64,000 nucleotides of DNA from Chryseobacterium sp. Leaf180 (GTDB lineage: Bacteria > Bacteroidota > Bacteroidia > Flavobacteriales > Weeksellaceae), in the NCBI RefSeq assembly GCF_001424585.1, contig NZ_LMPJ01000011.1, positions 161,561-225,560 on the forward strand, in the 5' to 3' direction. Below the pieces are notes generated by a model, which saw nothing but the letters and a program-made list of their open reading frames with translations, did no database searches and had not been told where the DNA came from. Both the position numbers and the translations under genes were made by a program. Position 1 is the stretch's first letter. Each line of letters opens with the position of its first letter. Positions 19,791 to 28,469 of this stretch are shown piece after piece.

Positions 19791-21137
19791 ATGGCAAAAC
19801 TCAGAACGGCATATTTCTGCCAAAATTGCGGCACGCAGTATTCGCAGTGGATGGGACAGTGCAAAAACTGCGGACAGTGGAACACGCTCGTAGAAGAAAT
19901 CATTGAAAAAACGCCGCAGAAAAGCATTGCGTCAAAAAGCAAACAGAACGTCATCAACATCATCGAAGTGGAAGCCGTCGAAGAACCGCGCATAAAAACG
20001 CCTTCAGATGAGCTTAACCGTGTACTCGGCGGTGGAATTGTCTTAGGCTCAGTCACTTTAATCGGCGGCGAACCTGGAATCGGGAAATCAACTTTGCTTT
20101 TGCAGCTGGCTTTAAAAATGAAAAAGAAAGTTTTCTATGTTTCCGGGGAAGAAAGCGCCTCGCAGATCAAGATGAGAGCCGACCGTTTGGCCGAAATCAA
20201 AAACCCAAACTGTTTCCTCTACACCGAAACTTCTCTGGAAAAAATCCTTCATGAGGCCAAAAAACTCGAGCCAGAATTTGTCATTATTGATTCTATTCAG
20301 ACGCTTCAATCGCAATTAATTGAAAGCTCGCCGGGAACTGTTTCCCAAATCAGGGAATGCTCCAACGAGATTATTAAATACGCTAAAGATTATAATGTGC
20401 CTGTATTTTTGGTGGGCCACATTACAAAAGACGGACAAATCGCCGGCCCGAAAGTTCTCGAACACATGGTTGATGTCGTCTTAAATTTTGACGGAGACCG
20501 CAATCATTTATTCAGATTATTGAGAGCCAACAAAAACCGTTTTGGTTCGACGGCAGAAATCGGGATTTACGAGATGGTTTCGCAAGGTTTAAAAGAAATT
20601 AAAAATCCATCAGAAATATTAATTACGAAGAAATCCGAAGAGCTGAGCGGAAACTCTGTCGCCGTAACCTTAGAAGGAAACCGCCCGATGCTTTTGGAAA
20701 TTCAGGCTTTGGTGAGTACCGCCGTTTATGGAACTCCACAAAGAAGCTGTACCGGTTTTGATTCTAAAAGGCTCAATATGCTATTGGCTGTTCTCGAAAA
20801 AAGAGCCGGTTTTCAGTTGGGCGCAAAAGATGTTTTCTTAAACATTACCGGCGGAATTAAAACCGATGATCCGGCTTTAGATTTAGCAGTTGTCGCCTCC
20901 ATTCTTTCTTCTAATGAAGATATTGCCATTTCTGAGCACTACTGTTTTGCAGGAGAAATTGGCCTGAGCGGAGAAATCCGTCCGATTGCGCAGGCTGAAC
21001 AGCGCATTACAGAAGCTGAAAAACTGGGCTACGAGAAGATTTTTATTTCCAATCTGAATAAACTTCCAAAGAAGAAATTCGGGATCAAAATCGAAGAAGT
21101 GAGCAAAGTGGAAGATTTTCACGAGCGGCTTTTTTAG
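19791..21137 (+). CDS. radA: DNA repair protein RadA (Sms)
   Basis: RecA-like ATPase that helps process recombination intermediates. In the 448-residue protein, an N-terminal zinc finger CxxC...CxxC (FCQNCG, QCKNCG; residues 9-28) is followed by the Walker A GGEPGIGKST (about 86-95). The RadA-specific KNRFG motif is near residue 245 and a Lon-protease-like C-terminal domain includes SSNEDIAISEHYCFAGEIGLSGEIRP (cited in parts: CFAGEIGLSGEIRP, about 387-400). Length and domain order are standard. Confidence 0.96.
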   Translation: MAKLRTAYFCQNCGTQYSQWMGQCKNCGQWNTLVEEIIEKTPQKSIASKSKQNVINIIEVEAVEEPRIKTPSDELNRVLGGGIVLGSVTLIGGEPGIGKSTLLLQLALKMKKKVFYVSGEESASQIKMRADRLAEIKNPNCFLYTETSLEKILHEAKKLEPEFVIIDSIQTLQSQLIESSPGTVSQIRECSNEIIKYAKDYNVPVFLVGHITKDGQIAGPKVLEHMVDVVLNFDGDRNHLFRLLRANKNRFGSTAEIGIYEMVSQGLKEIKNPSEILITKKSEELSGNSVAVTLEGNRPMLLEIQALVSTAVYGTPQRSCTGFDSKRLNMLLAVLEKRAGFQLGAKDVFLNITGGIKTDDPALDLAVVASILSSNEDIAISEHYCFAGEIGLSGEIRPIAQAEQRITEAEKLGYEKIFISNLNKLPKKKFGIKIEEVSKVEDFHERLF

Positions 21138-21178
21138 AACAAACCCATCAGATTCTTACACGCTTATTTGTGATAAAA

Positions 21179-21332
21179 AAACCATGCGCCGGTGCATACG
21201 CCTGTTTATATATGTAAAGTTTACAAGTTATATATATAAACCTCACAAGTCATATATATAAGTTTTACAACTCATGCGCATGAATTGAAGAAGTCATGCG
21301 CATGAATTGAAAAAGTCATGCGCATGAGTTTT
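21179..21332. repeat. 22-bp tandem array with palindromic cores (7 units)
   Basis: Seven units of 22 bp between radA and the metalloprotease gene, both on the plus strand. Unit starts at 21223, 21245, 21267, 21289 and 21311 are spaced exactly 22. The right-hand units share AAGTCATGCGCATGAATTGA with a perfect palindrome CATGCGCATG. The middle units replace that core with another palindrome, TATATATATA, while keeping the flanks ACAAGT. The first units (21179-21222) are more diverged. No gene lies in 21138-21433 otherwise. Confidence 0.85.
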
Positions 21333-21433
21333 TTAAGCCGGCATTAATATCTTTTTCCAAATAAACGTTTTATATGAAAAAATTACCATAAAGTGCTGAT
21401 TTCGTACTATATTGCAGTATCTAAAATACCATA

Positions 21434-22969
21434 ATGATGAAAAGATACGCTACCCTGCTGTTTTTGTGCTGCGCTTTTATTCTGAATGCCCAGCAGACGC
21501 TTTTTCAGACTAAAATTTCACCAGGCAATCTGACAGCAAGTCAAAAAATAAGCGCCGGGCTGTCGACGACGTATAATTTTACCGAATATTTTAAACAGTC
21601 ACCCATTGATTTATCGTCAGATTTAAACATACATCTTTCCGGAAACCGTTTGGTAAAAGCGCATTTTGTACGGAAATTCTCTTACACAAACCGCAGCGAA
21701 TCAGCCGTTTTTTCTGTTGAAAACCACCCGCTCGCCGAACTGGTTTTATCTCAATCTCAAAATACCGTCACCGGAATCCTTGATTTCGGAACCGGCGAGA
21801 AAATTATTTTCCACCAGACCGATGCCGATACTTTCGCAGTTTCCTCGGTGAATGAATCGAGTTTGATTCAAAAGGATTCTAAAGACGACTTTTTGCCTGC
21901 GCCGGGTTCCTTTAAAGTTAATTCAAATATCTGCCAGGCTGCAACGCCAGTTTGCGCAAATACGACCATTGATGTAATGGTGGTTTACACCTCTGCAGCG
22001 CGTGCAGCTTGGGGCGGCGTTTCTCAAAGCAATTCTTCGATAGCGACCGCGATTACCAATTTCAATACGGCGCTGATTAATTCCGGCGTAACGAATGTGC
22101 TGATCAATCTCGTCTACAGCGGCGAAACCTCATACACAGAATCCGGAAACATCAGCACCGATCTTTCGCGTCTGCGCACCAATAACGATACGTACATGGA
22201 CGATCTGCTGATCTTGCGCACCACGTATGGAGCAGATCTTTGTGCTTTGATCACCTCAACACCTTCCGGAACCTGCGGACTTGGCTATTTAAATTCAAAT
22301 CCTACAAATTATTCAGGTACGAATGCTTTTACAGTTTCTCTCTATAACTGCGTGGTTTCAAATTATACATTAGCGCATGAGATGGGCCACAATATGGGAC
22401 TGAATCATGATTGGTACGTCTCTACAAGCACGGCGCCGTGCGGGCATCATCACGGCTACAGCAATCAGACCGCGATCTCACAAGGTACATCAAGCGCTAC
22501 CAACCAGCGATGGAGAACGATTATGGCATATAATGATGAATGTGCCAATGCCGGTTTTACATGCACAAGGCTGAATCGCTGGGCAAATCCTGCATTAACG
22601 TACAACGGTCAGCCTACAGGCGTTCCCATTGGAAGTCCCAATCCGTCGGATGAAGCTTTTGGTTTTAAACGTTTTGCATGCGTCGTTTCGCAGTTTATGC
22701 CGACCGCAGTTTTGCGAACCAATGAAATTACATCTGAAAAAGTAAATGATTTCACGATCTTCCCAAATCCGGCAAAAGATGAAATTAATGTGATTTTGAA
22801 AAATGAAAAAGCTTCTTATTTTAAAATAATCAATATGCTCGGGCAAACAGTTTTGGAAACTGAGGCGCGCAAAATAAATATCCAAAGTCATCCCGCAGGC
22901 GAATATTTTCTGAATGTGTATGACAAAAACGATGAAATGATCGGGACGAAAAAGTTTATCCTCCGCTGA
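21434..22969 (+). CDS. Secreted reprolysin-like metalloprotease with T9SS type A sorting domain
   Basis: Extracellular zinc metalloprotease of 511 residues. A signal peptide (about 1-20, cleaved near LNAQ) is followed by a propeptide-like region and a metzincin catalytic domain with HEMGHNMGLNHD at 315-326 (HExxHxxGxxHD, the zinc ligands) and a Met-turn IMAY about 40 residues later. The C-terminal 70 residues (FTIFPNPAKDEINV...GEYFLNVYDKNDEMIGTKKFIL, given in parts) form a type IX secretion sorting domain, so it is probably exported across the outer membrane and cleaved. It stands alone, flanked by a repeat array and a terminator. Its substrate is unknown. Confidence 0.9.
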   Translation: MMKRYATLLFLCCAFILNAQQTLFQTKISPGNLTASQKISAGLSTTYNFTEYFKQSPIDLSSDLNIHLSGNRLVKAHFVRKFSYTNRSESAVFSVENHPLAELVLSQSQNTVTGILDFGTGEKIIFHQTDADTFAVSSVNESSLIQKDSKDDFLPAPGSFKVNSNICQAATPVCANTTIDVMVVYTSAARAAWGGVSQSNSSIATAITNFNTALINSGVTNVLINLVYSGETSYTESGNISTDLSRLRTNNDTYMDDLLILRTTYGADLCALITSTPSGTCGLGYLNSNPTNYSGTNAFTVSLYNCVVSNYTLAHEMGHNMGLNHDWYVSTSTAPCGHHHGYSNQTAISQGTSSATNQRWRTIMAYNDECANAGFTCTRLNRWANPALTYNGQPTGVPIGSPNPSDEAFGFKRFACVVSQFMPTAVLRTNEITSEKVNDFTIFPNPAKDEINVILKNEKASYFKIINMLGQTVLETEARKINIQSHPAGEYFLNVYDKNDEMIGTKKFILR

Positions 22970-22989
22970 CATTTCGCGTTTTAGATATT

Positions 22990-23029
22990 AAAATCCTTAT
23001 CTTAGTACAAAAGATCAAGGATTTTTTTT
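22990..23029 (+). terminator. Terminator after the metalloprotease gene
   Basis: AAAATCCTT pairs with AAGGATTTT, with an inner ATCTT/AAGAT stem, and is followed by a T-run. It ends only 8 nt before the acpH ATG. Confidence 0.75.
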
Positions 23030-23037
23030 AAAAACGT

Positions 23038-23631
23038 ATGAATTACCTCGCCCACTCTTTTCTTACTTTCAGTGACGGACAAATCGTAGGGCAGTTTCTC
23101 GAAGATTACATCCGCAACAAAGACCGTTTTTCTTTCCCGAAAGATATTCAGGATGGTATTACGATGCACCGCGCGATCGATACATTTACCGATTCTCATC
23201 CCGCGATTCTGGAGGCGAAAAAAGTTTTTCAGCCTTTGGTAAGACTGTATGCAGGTGCATTTATTGATGTTTCGATGGATTATTTTCTGGCGCGCGATCT
23301 CAGTTTAAATTCGGTACAAGACTGGAAGAAACATTCATTAAAAGTGTATCGCGTACTGAATGAAAACATCAGTTATTTCCCGGAGAACTTCCGCAGAATG
23401 CTGGAAAAAATGGAAGATGATGACTGGCTTTTTAATTACCGTAAAGATCAGGGAATCAAATTCAGTATTCAGAATGTGTTGCACAAAGCCAAATATTTGG
23501 ATAAAAATATTCCGGTTTTTCAGGCGTTTTTAGATCATAAAGAAGAACTGCAGAAATGCTACGATGCCTTCTTCCCGGATTTGCTGGCGCATGCTAAAGC
23601 AGAGAATGCACGACTGCAGCTGGAGAAATAA
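23038..23631 (+). CDS. acpH: Acyl carrier protein phosphodiesterase
   Basis: Predicted to remove the 4'-phosphopantetheine arm from acyl carrier protein. The 197-residue helical protein starts MNYLAHSFLTFSDGQIVGQF, close to the AcpH family start, and carries the HRAIDTFTDSHP metal-binding segment (about 43-54) and the DYFLARD segment (about 80-86). It belongs to the HD-like ACP hydrolase family. The gene is monocistronic in appearance: a terminator precedes it and the next gene runs in the opposite direction 2 bp away. Confidence 0.87.
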   Translation: MNYLAHSFLTFSDGQIVGQFLEDYIRNKDRFSFPKDIQDGITMHRAIDTFTDSHPAILEAKKVFQPLVRLYAGAFIDVSMDYFLARDLSLNSVQDWKKHSLKVYRVLNENISYFPENFRRMLEKMEDDDWLFNYRKDQGIKFSIQNVLHKAKYLDKNIPVFQAFLDHKEELQKCYDAFFPDLLAHAKAENARLQLEK

Positions 23632-23633
23632 AA

Positions 23634-24134
23634 TTAAAACTGCTGATAAAGATATCGGTTGGGATACGTCAGTTTCTCGCTTTTTCGGTTCCCGCTGACG
23701 ATAATGTGTACGAGGTTGATCTGGTCATCAAAAAGATTGTAGAGAAAACTTACCGCCGCTTCTACTTTCTGCGGTTTTGAAACCTTTTCAGACTCAAAAT
23801 AAATATCCACCGACTCATTATCTTCTTCGTAACCGATGTAATTTATTTTTAAAAACTGACCGTTTGTTTTCAGTTTAAAATAGTCTGCCACATAATTTTT
23901 CAGCGCTTCATTCAGCTCAGTTTTATATTTCGCATCATTAAAATGAAGAGGTTTGCCGTATTTTTTGGCCAAAGCATTTTCGAGATCATCGAGAAAAAAT
24001 CTTCCGGTAATTTCGAAAGTAGTTGATTTTGAATTGTAATTAATTTCAACGGAACCGACGTGATAAGGATGTTTTACCTCTGTAAATGACAGAAGAAAAA
24101 AGAGAATGGAAAAAAGAATAACTGTTTTTTTCAT
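23634..24134 (-). CDS. DUF6702 family secreted protein
   Basis: A 166-residue protein of unknown function with an N-terminal signal peptide (about 1-20) and conserved DUF6702 features: HPYHVGSVEINYN at the start of the mature chain, EITGRFFLDDLE, and the C-terminal IHIIVSGNRKSEKL-like segment. In flavobacteria this family usually lies near an M1 peptidase and a HupE/UreJ gene; both are present here within 2 kb, though on the other strand. Its ATG overlaps the toxin stop codon by one base (TAATG), so it is cotranslated with the toxin-antitoxin pair upstream. Confidence 0.75.
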   Translation of the reverse strand: MKKTVILFSILFFLLSFTEVKHPYHVGSVEINYNSKSTTFEITGRFFLDDLENALAKKYGKPLHFNDAKYKTELNEALKNYVADYFKLKTNGQFLKINYIGYEEDNESVDIYFESEKVSKPQKVEAAVSFLYNLFDDQINLVHIIVSGNRKSEKLTYPNRYLYQQF

Positions 24135-24433
24135 TAAAGAAGATCAATAATTTTTTCAGGATTTTGGCGCATATCAAAGAAGAGAATGACGTTGATTTGG
24201 TTTTCATTTTCCTTTCTGAAAAACATTCGTACGTGTTTTTTGCCGATGAGCGCGGAGCGGGTTCCCGCCTGAGACTTTTGAAACATCCGATATTTCCCTT
24301 CCATTAGTTGAGTTACAATAGACTCCACATCATCAATAAAAACATTCATTTCTCTTTGAGTCCATACTTCAGACAAAAACTGTAAAATCTCTCCGTATGA
24401 AATTTCCGCTATTTTCGTGAATACAACTCGCAT
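24134..24433 (-). CDS. RelE/ParE-family toxin
   Basis: A 99-residue protein with the ParE/RelE fold pattern: strand VVFTKIAEISYGEILQFL at the N-terminus, two helices, a basic KYRMFQKSQ turn, then strands containing ALIGKKHVRMFFRK and INVILFFDMRQNP. Members either inhibit gyrase (ParE) or cleave ribosome-bound mRNA (RelE); the sequence does not decide which. The gene overlaps the upstream antitoxin by 25 bp, the usual type II arrangement, and shares a base with the next gene's start. Confidence 0.82.
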   Translation of the reverse strand: MRVVFTKIAEISYGEILQFLSEVWTQREMNVFIDDVESIVTQLMEGKYRMFQKSQAGTRSALIGKKHVRMFFRKENENQINVILFFDMRQNPEKIIDLL

Positions 24434-24675
24434 ATTTTTTTTCTGGCGTTAGCAAAAAACTCTTCAGAAGAAATCAGATCTTCCTCCTTCACAGAATCGG
24501 CATATCGCTCGATGGCTTCATAGACGTGCGGCGGCACACCTTCTATTAAATCTGATGAGTTTTCCTGCACCGACACAGATTTCACACCTTTTATTTTTTC
24601 TAAAAGCTGTTTGATAAATGCAAAATCTTCAGCATTCTCCAGTTCGATATTCACAATCATAGCGTTGAATTTCAT
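24409..24675 (-). CDS. Antitoxin partner of the ParE/RelE toxin
   Basis: An 88-residue acidic protein just upstream of and overlapping the toxin gene. It has a short N-terminal beta-alpha unit (MIVNIELENAEDFAFIKQLL) and a C-terminal helix with the PHVYEAIERYADSV segment that would wrap the toxin. No standard DNA-binding motif is obvious to me. The start is uncertain: the ATG at 24675 directly abuts the promoter box TAACTTTG (24677-24684), so the mRNA may begin at or after it. The next ATG at 24660 (83 residues) may be the real start. Confidence 0.7.
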   Translation of the reverse strand: MKFNAMIVNIELENAEDFAFIKQLLEKIKGVKSVSVQENSSDLIEGVPPHVYEAIERYADSVKEEDLISSEEFFANARKKICELYSRK

Positions 24676-24676
24676 A

Positions 24677-24684
24677 CAAAGTTA
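24677..24684 (-). promoter_or_regulatory. -7 box of the toxin-antitoxin operon
   Basis: Minus strand TAACTTTG, a perfect TAnnTTTG match. The nearest -33 candidate (TTTG at 24710-24713) is 25 nt away, slightly too far. Confidence 0.45.
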
Positions 24685-24727
24685 AAATAAATTTTGTATC
24701 ATCGCATTTCAAAAAAAATCAGGAAAA

Positions 24728-25306
24728 ATGCAGGATTTTCTTTTCTATTTAAAACTCGGCTGGGAACATATTATTTCGCTCGACGCACTCGACCATCAGC
24801 TTTTCGTGCTGGCTTTAATGGCGATTTATTCATACAGCGACTGGAAGAAAATTTTAATTTTGGTAACGGCTTTTACAATCGGTCATTCTATGACGTTGGC
24901 GCTCAGTATTGTAGACATCGTGCGCGTTCCTTCAGCGTGGGTAGAGTTTTTAATTCCGCTGACGATTGTTCTGACGGCGCTCGGAAACATTGTAATGAAA
25001 AACAAAAATGTTTCAAAAAACAAGACCAATTATTATCTTGCATTGTTTTTCGGCCTGATTCACGGTCTGGGATTTGCAAATACCGCCCGCGTTATGATTG
25101 CAAAAAGCCAGAGCATCGCATTGCCTCTTTTCGGTTTTAATATCGGTCTCGAACTGGGCCAGATCGTCATCGTTTTCGCCATTCTCATTCTACTTTTTAT
25201 CTTATTAAATCTATTTAAAATCAACCGCAAAGACTGGATTCTATTTGTTTCGGCAGGCGTTTTTGCCTTGTCTTTACAGATGACTTTGGAGAGGCTTCCT
25301 TTTTAA
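24728..25306 (+). CDS. HupE/UreJ family membrane protein
   Basis: A 192-residue polytopic membrane protein with about six or seven helices. The family hallmark histidines are present: WEHIISLDALDHQLF near residues 13-27 (His and Asp in the first membrane region), IGHSMTLALS (about 57-66) and FGLIHGLGFAN (about 105-115). HupE/UreJ proteins are thought to carry nickel or cobalt, but this flavobacterial subgroup lies away from any urease or hydrogenase, so the metal is unproved. The gene is divergent from the antitoxin and ends at the 21-bp array. Confidence 0.85.
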   Translation: MQDFLFYLKLGWEHIISLDALDHQLFVLALMAIYSYSDWKKILILVTAFTIGHSMTLALSIVDIVRVPSAWVEFLIPLTIVLTALGNIVMKNKNVSKNKTNYYLALFFGLIHGLGFANTARVMIAKSQSIALPLFGFNIGLELGQIVIVFAILILLFILLNLFKINRKDWILFVSAGVFALSLQMTLERLPF

Positions 25307-25308
25307 AA

Positions 25309-25686
25309 AACCAAATGTACGCATCGGGTAACCAACTGTCAGCGTCAGGTAATCAACTGTACGCATAAGGCAATCAACTGTCAGCTTCGGAAAACCAACT
25401 GTCAACATCGGAAAACGATCTGTCAACATCGCAAAACCATCTGTCAGCCTCGGGAAACCAACTGTCAGCATTGCAAAACGATCTGTCTGTTTCTCAAAAC
25501 CAACTGTCAGCATCGGGAAACCATCTGTCAGCATCGGGAAACCAACTGTCAGCATTGGGAAACCAACTGTCAGCATTGCAAAACGATCTGTCAGTATCTC
25601 AAAACCAACTGTCAGCATCGGGAAACCAACTGTCATCATCGCAAAACGATCTGGCTGCCTCGCAAAACGAACTAACCGTTTCGATA
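25309..25686. repeat. 21-bp tandem array (18 units)
   Basis: Eighteen consecutive 21-bp units without indels, filling the gap between hupE and the M1 peptidase. The shared core is CAACTGTCAGCATCGGGA, containing the inverted repeat CTG-T-CAG. Unit variants recur: CAA/CAT/GAT at one site and GGA/CAA/GAA at the end. Variation is spread over all three codon positions. The stretch 25687-25814 contains no gene. Confidence 0.92.
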
Positions 25687-25814
25687 AACCGTTTTCCATC
25701 TTTCTGCAGAGTCACGGGCGTTTTTATTTAAAACAAACCTTGAAAATCTGTTTACTCCATTCAAAGAATCGCGCGGTCCTTACAATATTTTAGAAATTTT
25801 CAACGACTTATTAT

Positions 25815-25822
25815 TATATTTG
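25815..25822 (+). promoter_or_regulatory. -7 box of the M1 peptidase gene
   Basis: TATATTTG, a perfect TAnnTTTG match 21 nt before the ATG at 25844. It overlaps the upstream in-frame TTG at 25820, which argues against that codon as the start. Confidence 0.5.
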
Positions 25823-25843
25823 AATATTATTAAATCATCCGAA

Positions 25844-28222
25844 ATGAAATTTAAAATTTCTGCACTTTCAGTCTTGTTTTTTACCGGCGCATTTGCCCAG
25901 AATATTCAGAACAATCCGGGGAGTAATCATGGGAACCGTTTTGAGCAGATGGGAACGATTTTCCCAACGCCGAATGTATACAGAACCGCTTCCGGAGCGC
26001 CCGGACAGGCTTATTGGCAAAACAGAGCCGATTACGACATCACCGCGTATCTGGATGAAGACAAAAGAAACCTGAAAGGTTCGGAAACCGTTACCTATCA
26101 CAACAATTCTCCTGATGATCTTGATTATATCTGGCTGCAGTTGGATGAAAACCAGCAGTCGACAACGAAGAAAGCAGATTATCAGTCGTCGAGTTTTATT
26201 CCGCGGGCGACAAATGATCAGCAGCTGAAAGTCACTGAAATTCCTGTGAAAGACAATGGCTACGGCGTGAATCTGGAAAAAGTAACCGACGCAGCGGGAA
26301 ATCCGCTGAAATATACCGTTAATAAAACCATGATGCGCATCGATTTGCCTAAAATGCTGAAAAAAGGCGAGAAGTTTATTTTTAAAATCGACTGGAATTA
26401 CAACATTCCGAACCGTATAAAAATGGGCGGGCGCGGCGGTTACGAAAACTTCGCGGAAGACGGAAACGACCTCTATACAATCACGCAATGGTTCCCGAGA
26501 ATGTGTGTGTACAGCGATTTTCAGGGTTGGCAAAATCATCAGTTTACGGGAAGAGGAGAATTTGCCTTGGTTTTCGGAAATTATAAAGTTTCGATGAACG
26601 TTCCCGCAGATCATATTATTGGCGGAACCGGCGAGTGCAAAAACTATGATCAGGTTTTAAGTTCGGAACAGCTTTCACGCTACAGAAAATCACAGACCTC
26701 TACCGAACCTGTGGAAATTGTGACTTTGGATGAAGCTAAAAAAGCAGAGAAAAGCCATTCGAAACAGAGAAAAACATGGGTTTTTGAAGCGAAAGATGTG
26801 CGTGATTTTGCATGGACGGCTTCAAGAAAATTTGTCTGGGATGCGATGGGCGTTACCATTCCTGAAAACAATAATAAAGTAATGGCGATGAGTTTCTATC
26901 CGAAAGAAGCTTATAATCTTTACCGAAAATATTCAACAAAAGCCATCGCGCATACCATAAAAACCTATTCAGAATTTACGATTCCGTATCCGTATCCTGT
27001 GGCGCAGTCGGTGGAAGCGGCCAATGGCATGGAATATCCGATGATCTGCTTTAATTATGGCCGTACCGAAAAAGACGGAACCTATTCTGAAGGCACCAAA
27101 AACGGAATGATCGGCGTGGTGATTCACGAGGTGGGACACAATTTCTTTCCAATGATCATTAATTCCGACGAAAGACAGTGGAGCTGGATGGATGAAGGTT
27201 TGAATACGTTTACAGAATATTTAACCGAAGAAAGATGGGACAATAAATTCCCTTCCAAACGTGGCCCGGCATGGACGATAGTGGATTACATGAAACTTCC
27301 GAAAGATCAGTTGGAGCCCATAATGAGCAACTCTGAAAACATCATTCAGTTTGGGCCAAATGCTTATTCTAAGCCTGCAACCGGTTTAAATATCCTTCGC
27401 GAAACCATCATGGGACGTGATCTTTTTGATAAAGCCTTTAAAACCTATTCTAAAAGATGGGCGTTTAAACATCCCGAGCCTGCAGATTTTTTCAGAACGA
27501 TGGAAGATGCAAGCGGTGAAGATCTCGACTGGTTCTGGAGAGGTTGGTTTTACGGAACCGATCCTGTAGATATTGCGATTGATAAAGTAACGGTGGCAAC
27601 ACCAGATTTAACTGCGCTAAGAGAAGCCGGCGAAATGAAATATAAAGTCGACAGGCCGCTTCAGAATGAGTTTGAAGACATTTCAAAAATCAGAAACAGA
27701 GAAGATAAAAGCATCACTTTTGCCGTAGAAAAAGACAAATCGCTGCAGGATTTCTATTACCGCTACGACCGCGGAATGGAAACCGTAGACAACAGCAAAG
27801 AGATCGTTCTCAAAACAGAAGGTACCGAGCCTTTGGACAAAAAAGATCAGGAAAGACTGAAAAATTACAATGCGTATCAGATTGATTTTGTAAACAAAGG
27901 CGGTCTGGTGATGCCGATTATCATTGAATTTACCTTCGAAGACGGAAGCAAACTACGCGACCGTTCTGCTGCACAGATCTGGAGACAGAATGAGAAAAAA
28001 GTTTCTAAAACCTTCTTTTTCGAGAAAAAAATAAAGTCCATTCAGCTTGATCCGATGAGAGAAACGGCAGATATCGATACTTCCAATAATCTTTGGAGCA
28101 GCGACAGCTCTACCGTCGAAACTTCAAAATTCCAGGTGTTTAAACAGAGACAGGAAGGTGCAGTGCGTGGCGGCGCCAGCGGACGTGTAAACCCGATGCA
28201 GGCTGGAGGGAAGAAAAAATAG
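25844..28222 (+). CDS. M1 family zinc metallopeptidase (aminopeptidase-like)
   Basis: Secreted or periplasmic gluzincin peptidase of 792 residues. After a signal peptide (about 1-19, FTGAFAQ), an N-terminal beta domain leads to the catalytic domain. HEVGH at 428-432 and Glu451 give the M1 zinc site HExxH-18-E. The substrate-recognition loop reads NGMEYP rather than the classical GAMEN. The C-terminus ends in a Gly/Lys-rich tail with no T9SS sorting domain. The ATG at 25844 was chosen over the TTG at 25820 because it follows the promoter box and begins a proper signal peptide. It stands near DUF6702 and hupE, a recurrent flavobacterial neighbourhood. Confidence 0.93.
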   Translation: MKFKISALSVLFFTGAFAQNIQNNPGSNHGNRFEQMGTIFPTPNVYRTASGAPGQAYWQNRADYDITAYLDEDKRNLKGSETVTYHNNSPDDLDYIWLQLDENQQSTTKKADYQSSSFIPRATNDQQLKVTEIPVKDNGYGVNLEKVTDAAGNPLKYTVNKTMMRIDLPKMLKKGEKFIFKIDWNYNIPNRIKMGGRGGYENFAEDGNDLYTITQWFPRMCVYSDFQGWQNHQFTGRGEFALVFGNYKVSMNVPADHIIGGTGECKNYDQVLSSEQLSRYRKSQTSTEPVEIVTLDEAKKAEKSHSKQRKTWVFEAKDVRDFAWTASRKFVWDAMGVTIPENNNKVMAMSFYPKEAYNLYRKYSTKAIAHTIKTYSEFTIPYPYPVAQSVEAANGMEYPMICFNYGRTEKDGTYSEGTKNGMIGVVIHEVGHNFFPMIINSDERQWSWMDEGLNTFTEYLTEERWDNKFPSKRGPAWTIVDYMKLPKDQLEPIMSNSENIIQFGPNAYSKPATGLNILRETIMGRDLFDKAFKTYSKRWAFKHPEPADFFRTMEDASGEDLDWFWRGWFYGTDPVDIAIDKVTVATPDLTALREAGEMKYKVDRPLQNEFEDISKIRNREDKSITFAVEKDKSLQDFYYRYDRGMETVDNSKEIVLKTEGTEPLDKKDQERLKNYNAYQIDFVNKGGLVMPIIIEFTFEDGSKLRDRSAAQIWRQNEKKVSKTFFFEKKIKSIQLDPMRETADIDTSNNLWSSDSSTVETSKFQVFKQRQEGAVRGGASGRVNPMQAGGKKK

Positions 28223-28378
28223 TGCGTTTATTTTATGAAAAAATGACTCACTTTTGAAGACCATCAACGCTAAAAATGAAATGATGAATCTTAACAAAAC
28301 AGCGATTGTACCGTGTTTCTCCCGATCGTATATTTACAATGTGATCGATCCGTAAAATAAAATATGTTCAAAATAATT

Positions 28379-28415
28379 TAAAAAAAGCCTCTGAAATTTC
28401 AGAGGCTTTTTTTTT
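28379..28415. terminator. Bidirectional terminator between the M1 peptidase and the response regulator
   Basis: Long perfect stem AAAAAAGCCTCTGAAA/TTTCAGAGGCTTTTTT with T- and A-runs on both sides. The rest of 28223-28469 shows no gene. Confidence 0.9.
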
Positions 28416-28469
28416 AAATCCTGCAGGACTGAATGTTTTTCACAATTGCAATATTAAAAATCGTAAAAC

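Noticed and set aside
25274-25731. Open reading frames on both strands through the 21-bp array (141 and 86 codons, heptapeptide repeats)
   Set aside because: They exist because 21 is divisible by three and the unit has no stop in those frames. Base changes are not biased to third codon positions, there is an in-frame TAA in the third unit on the plus strand, and no start signal fits.
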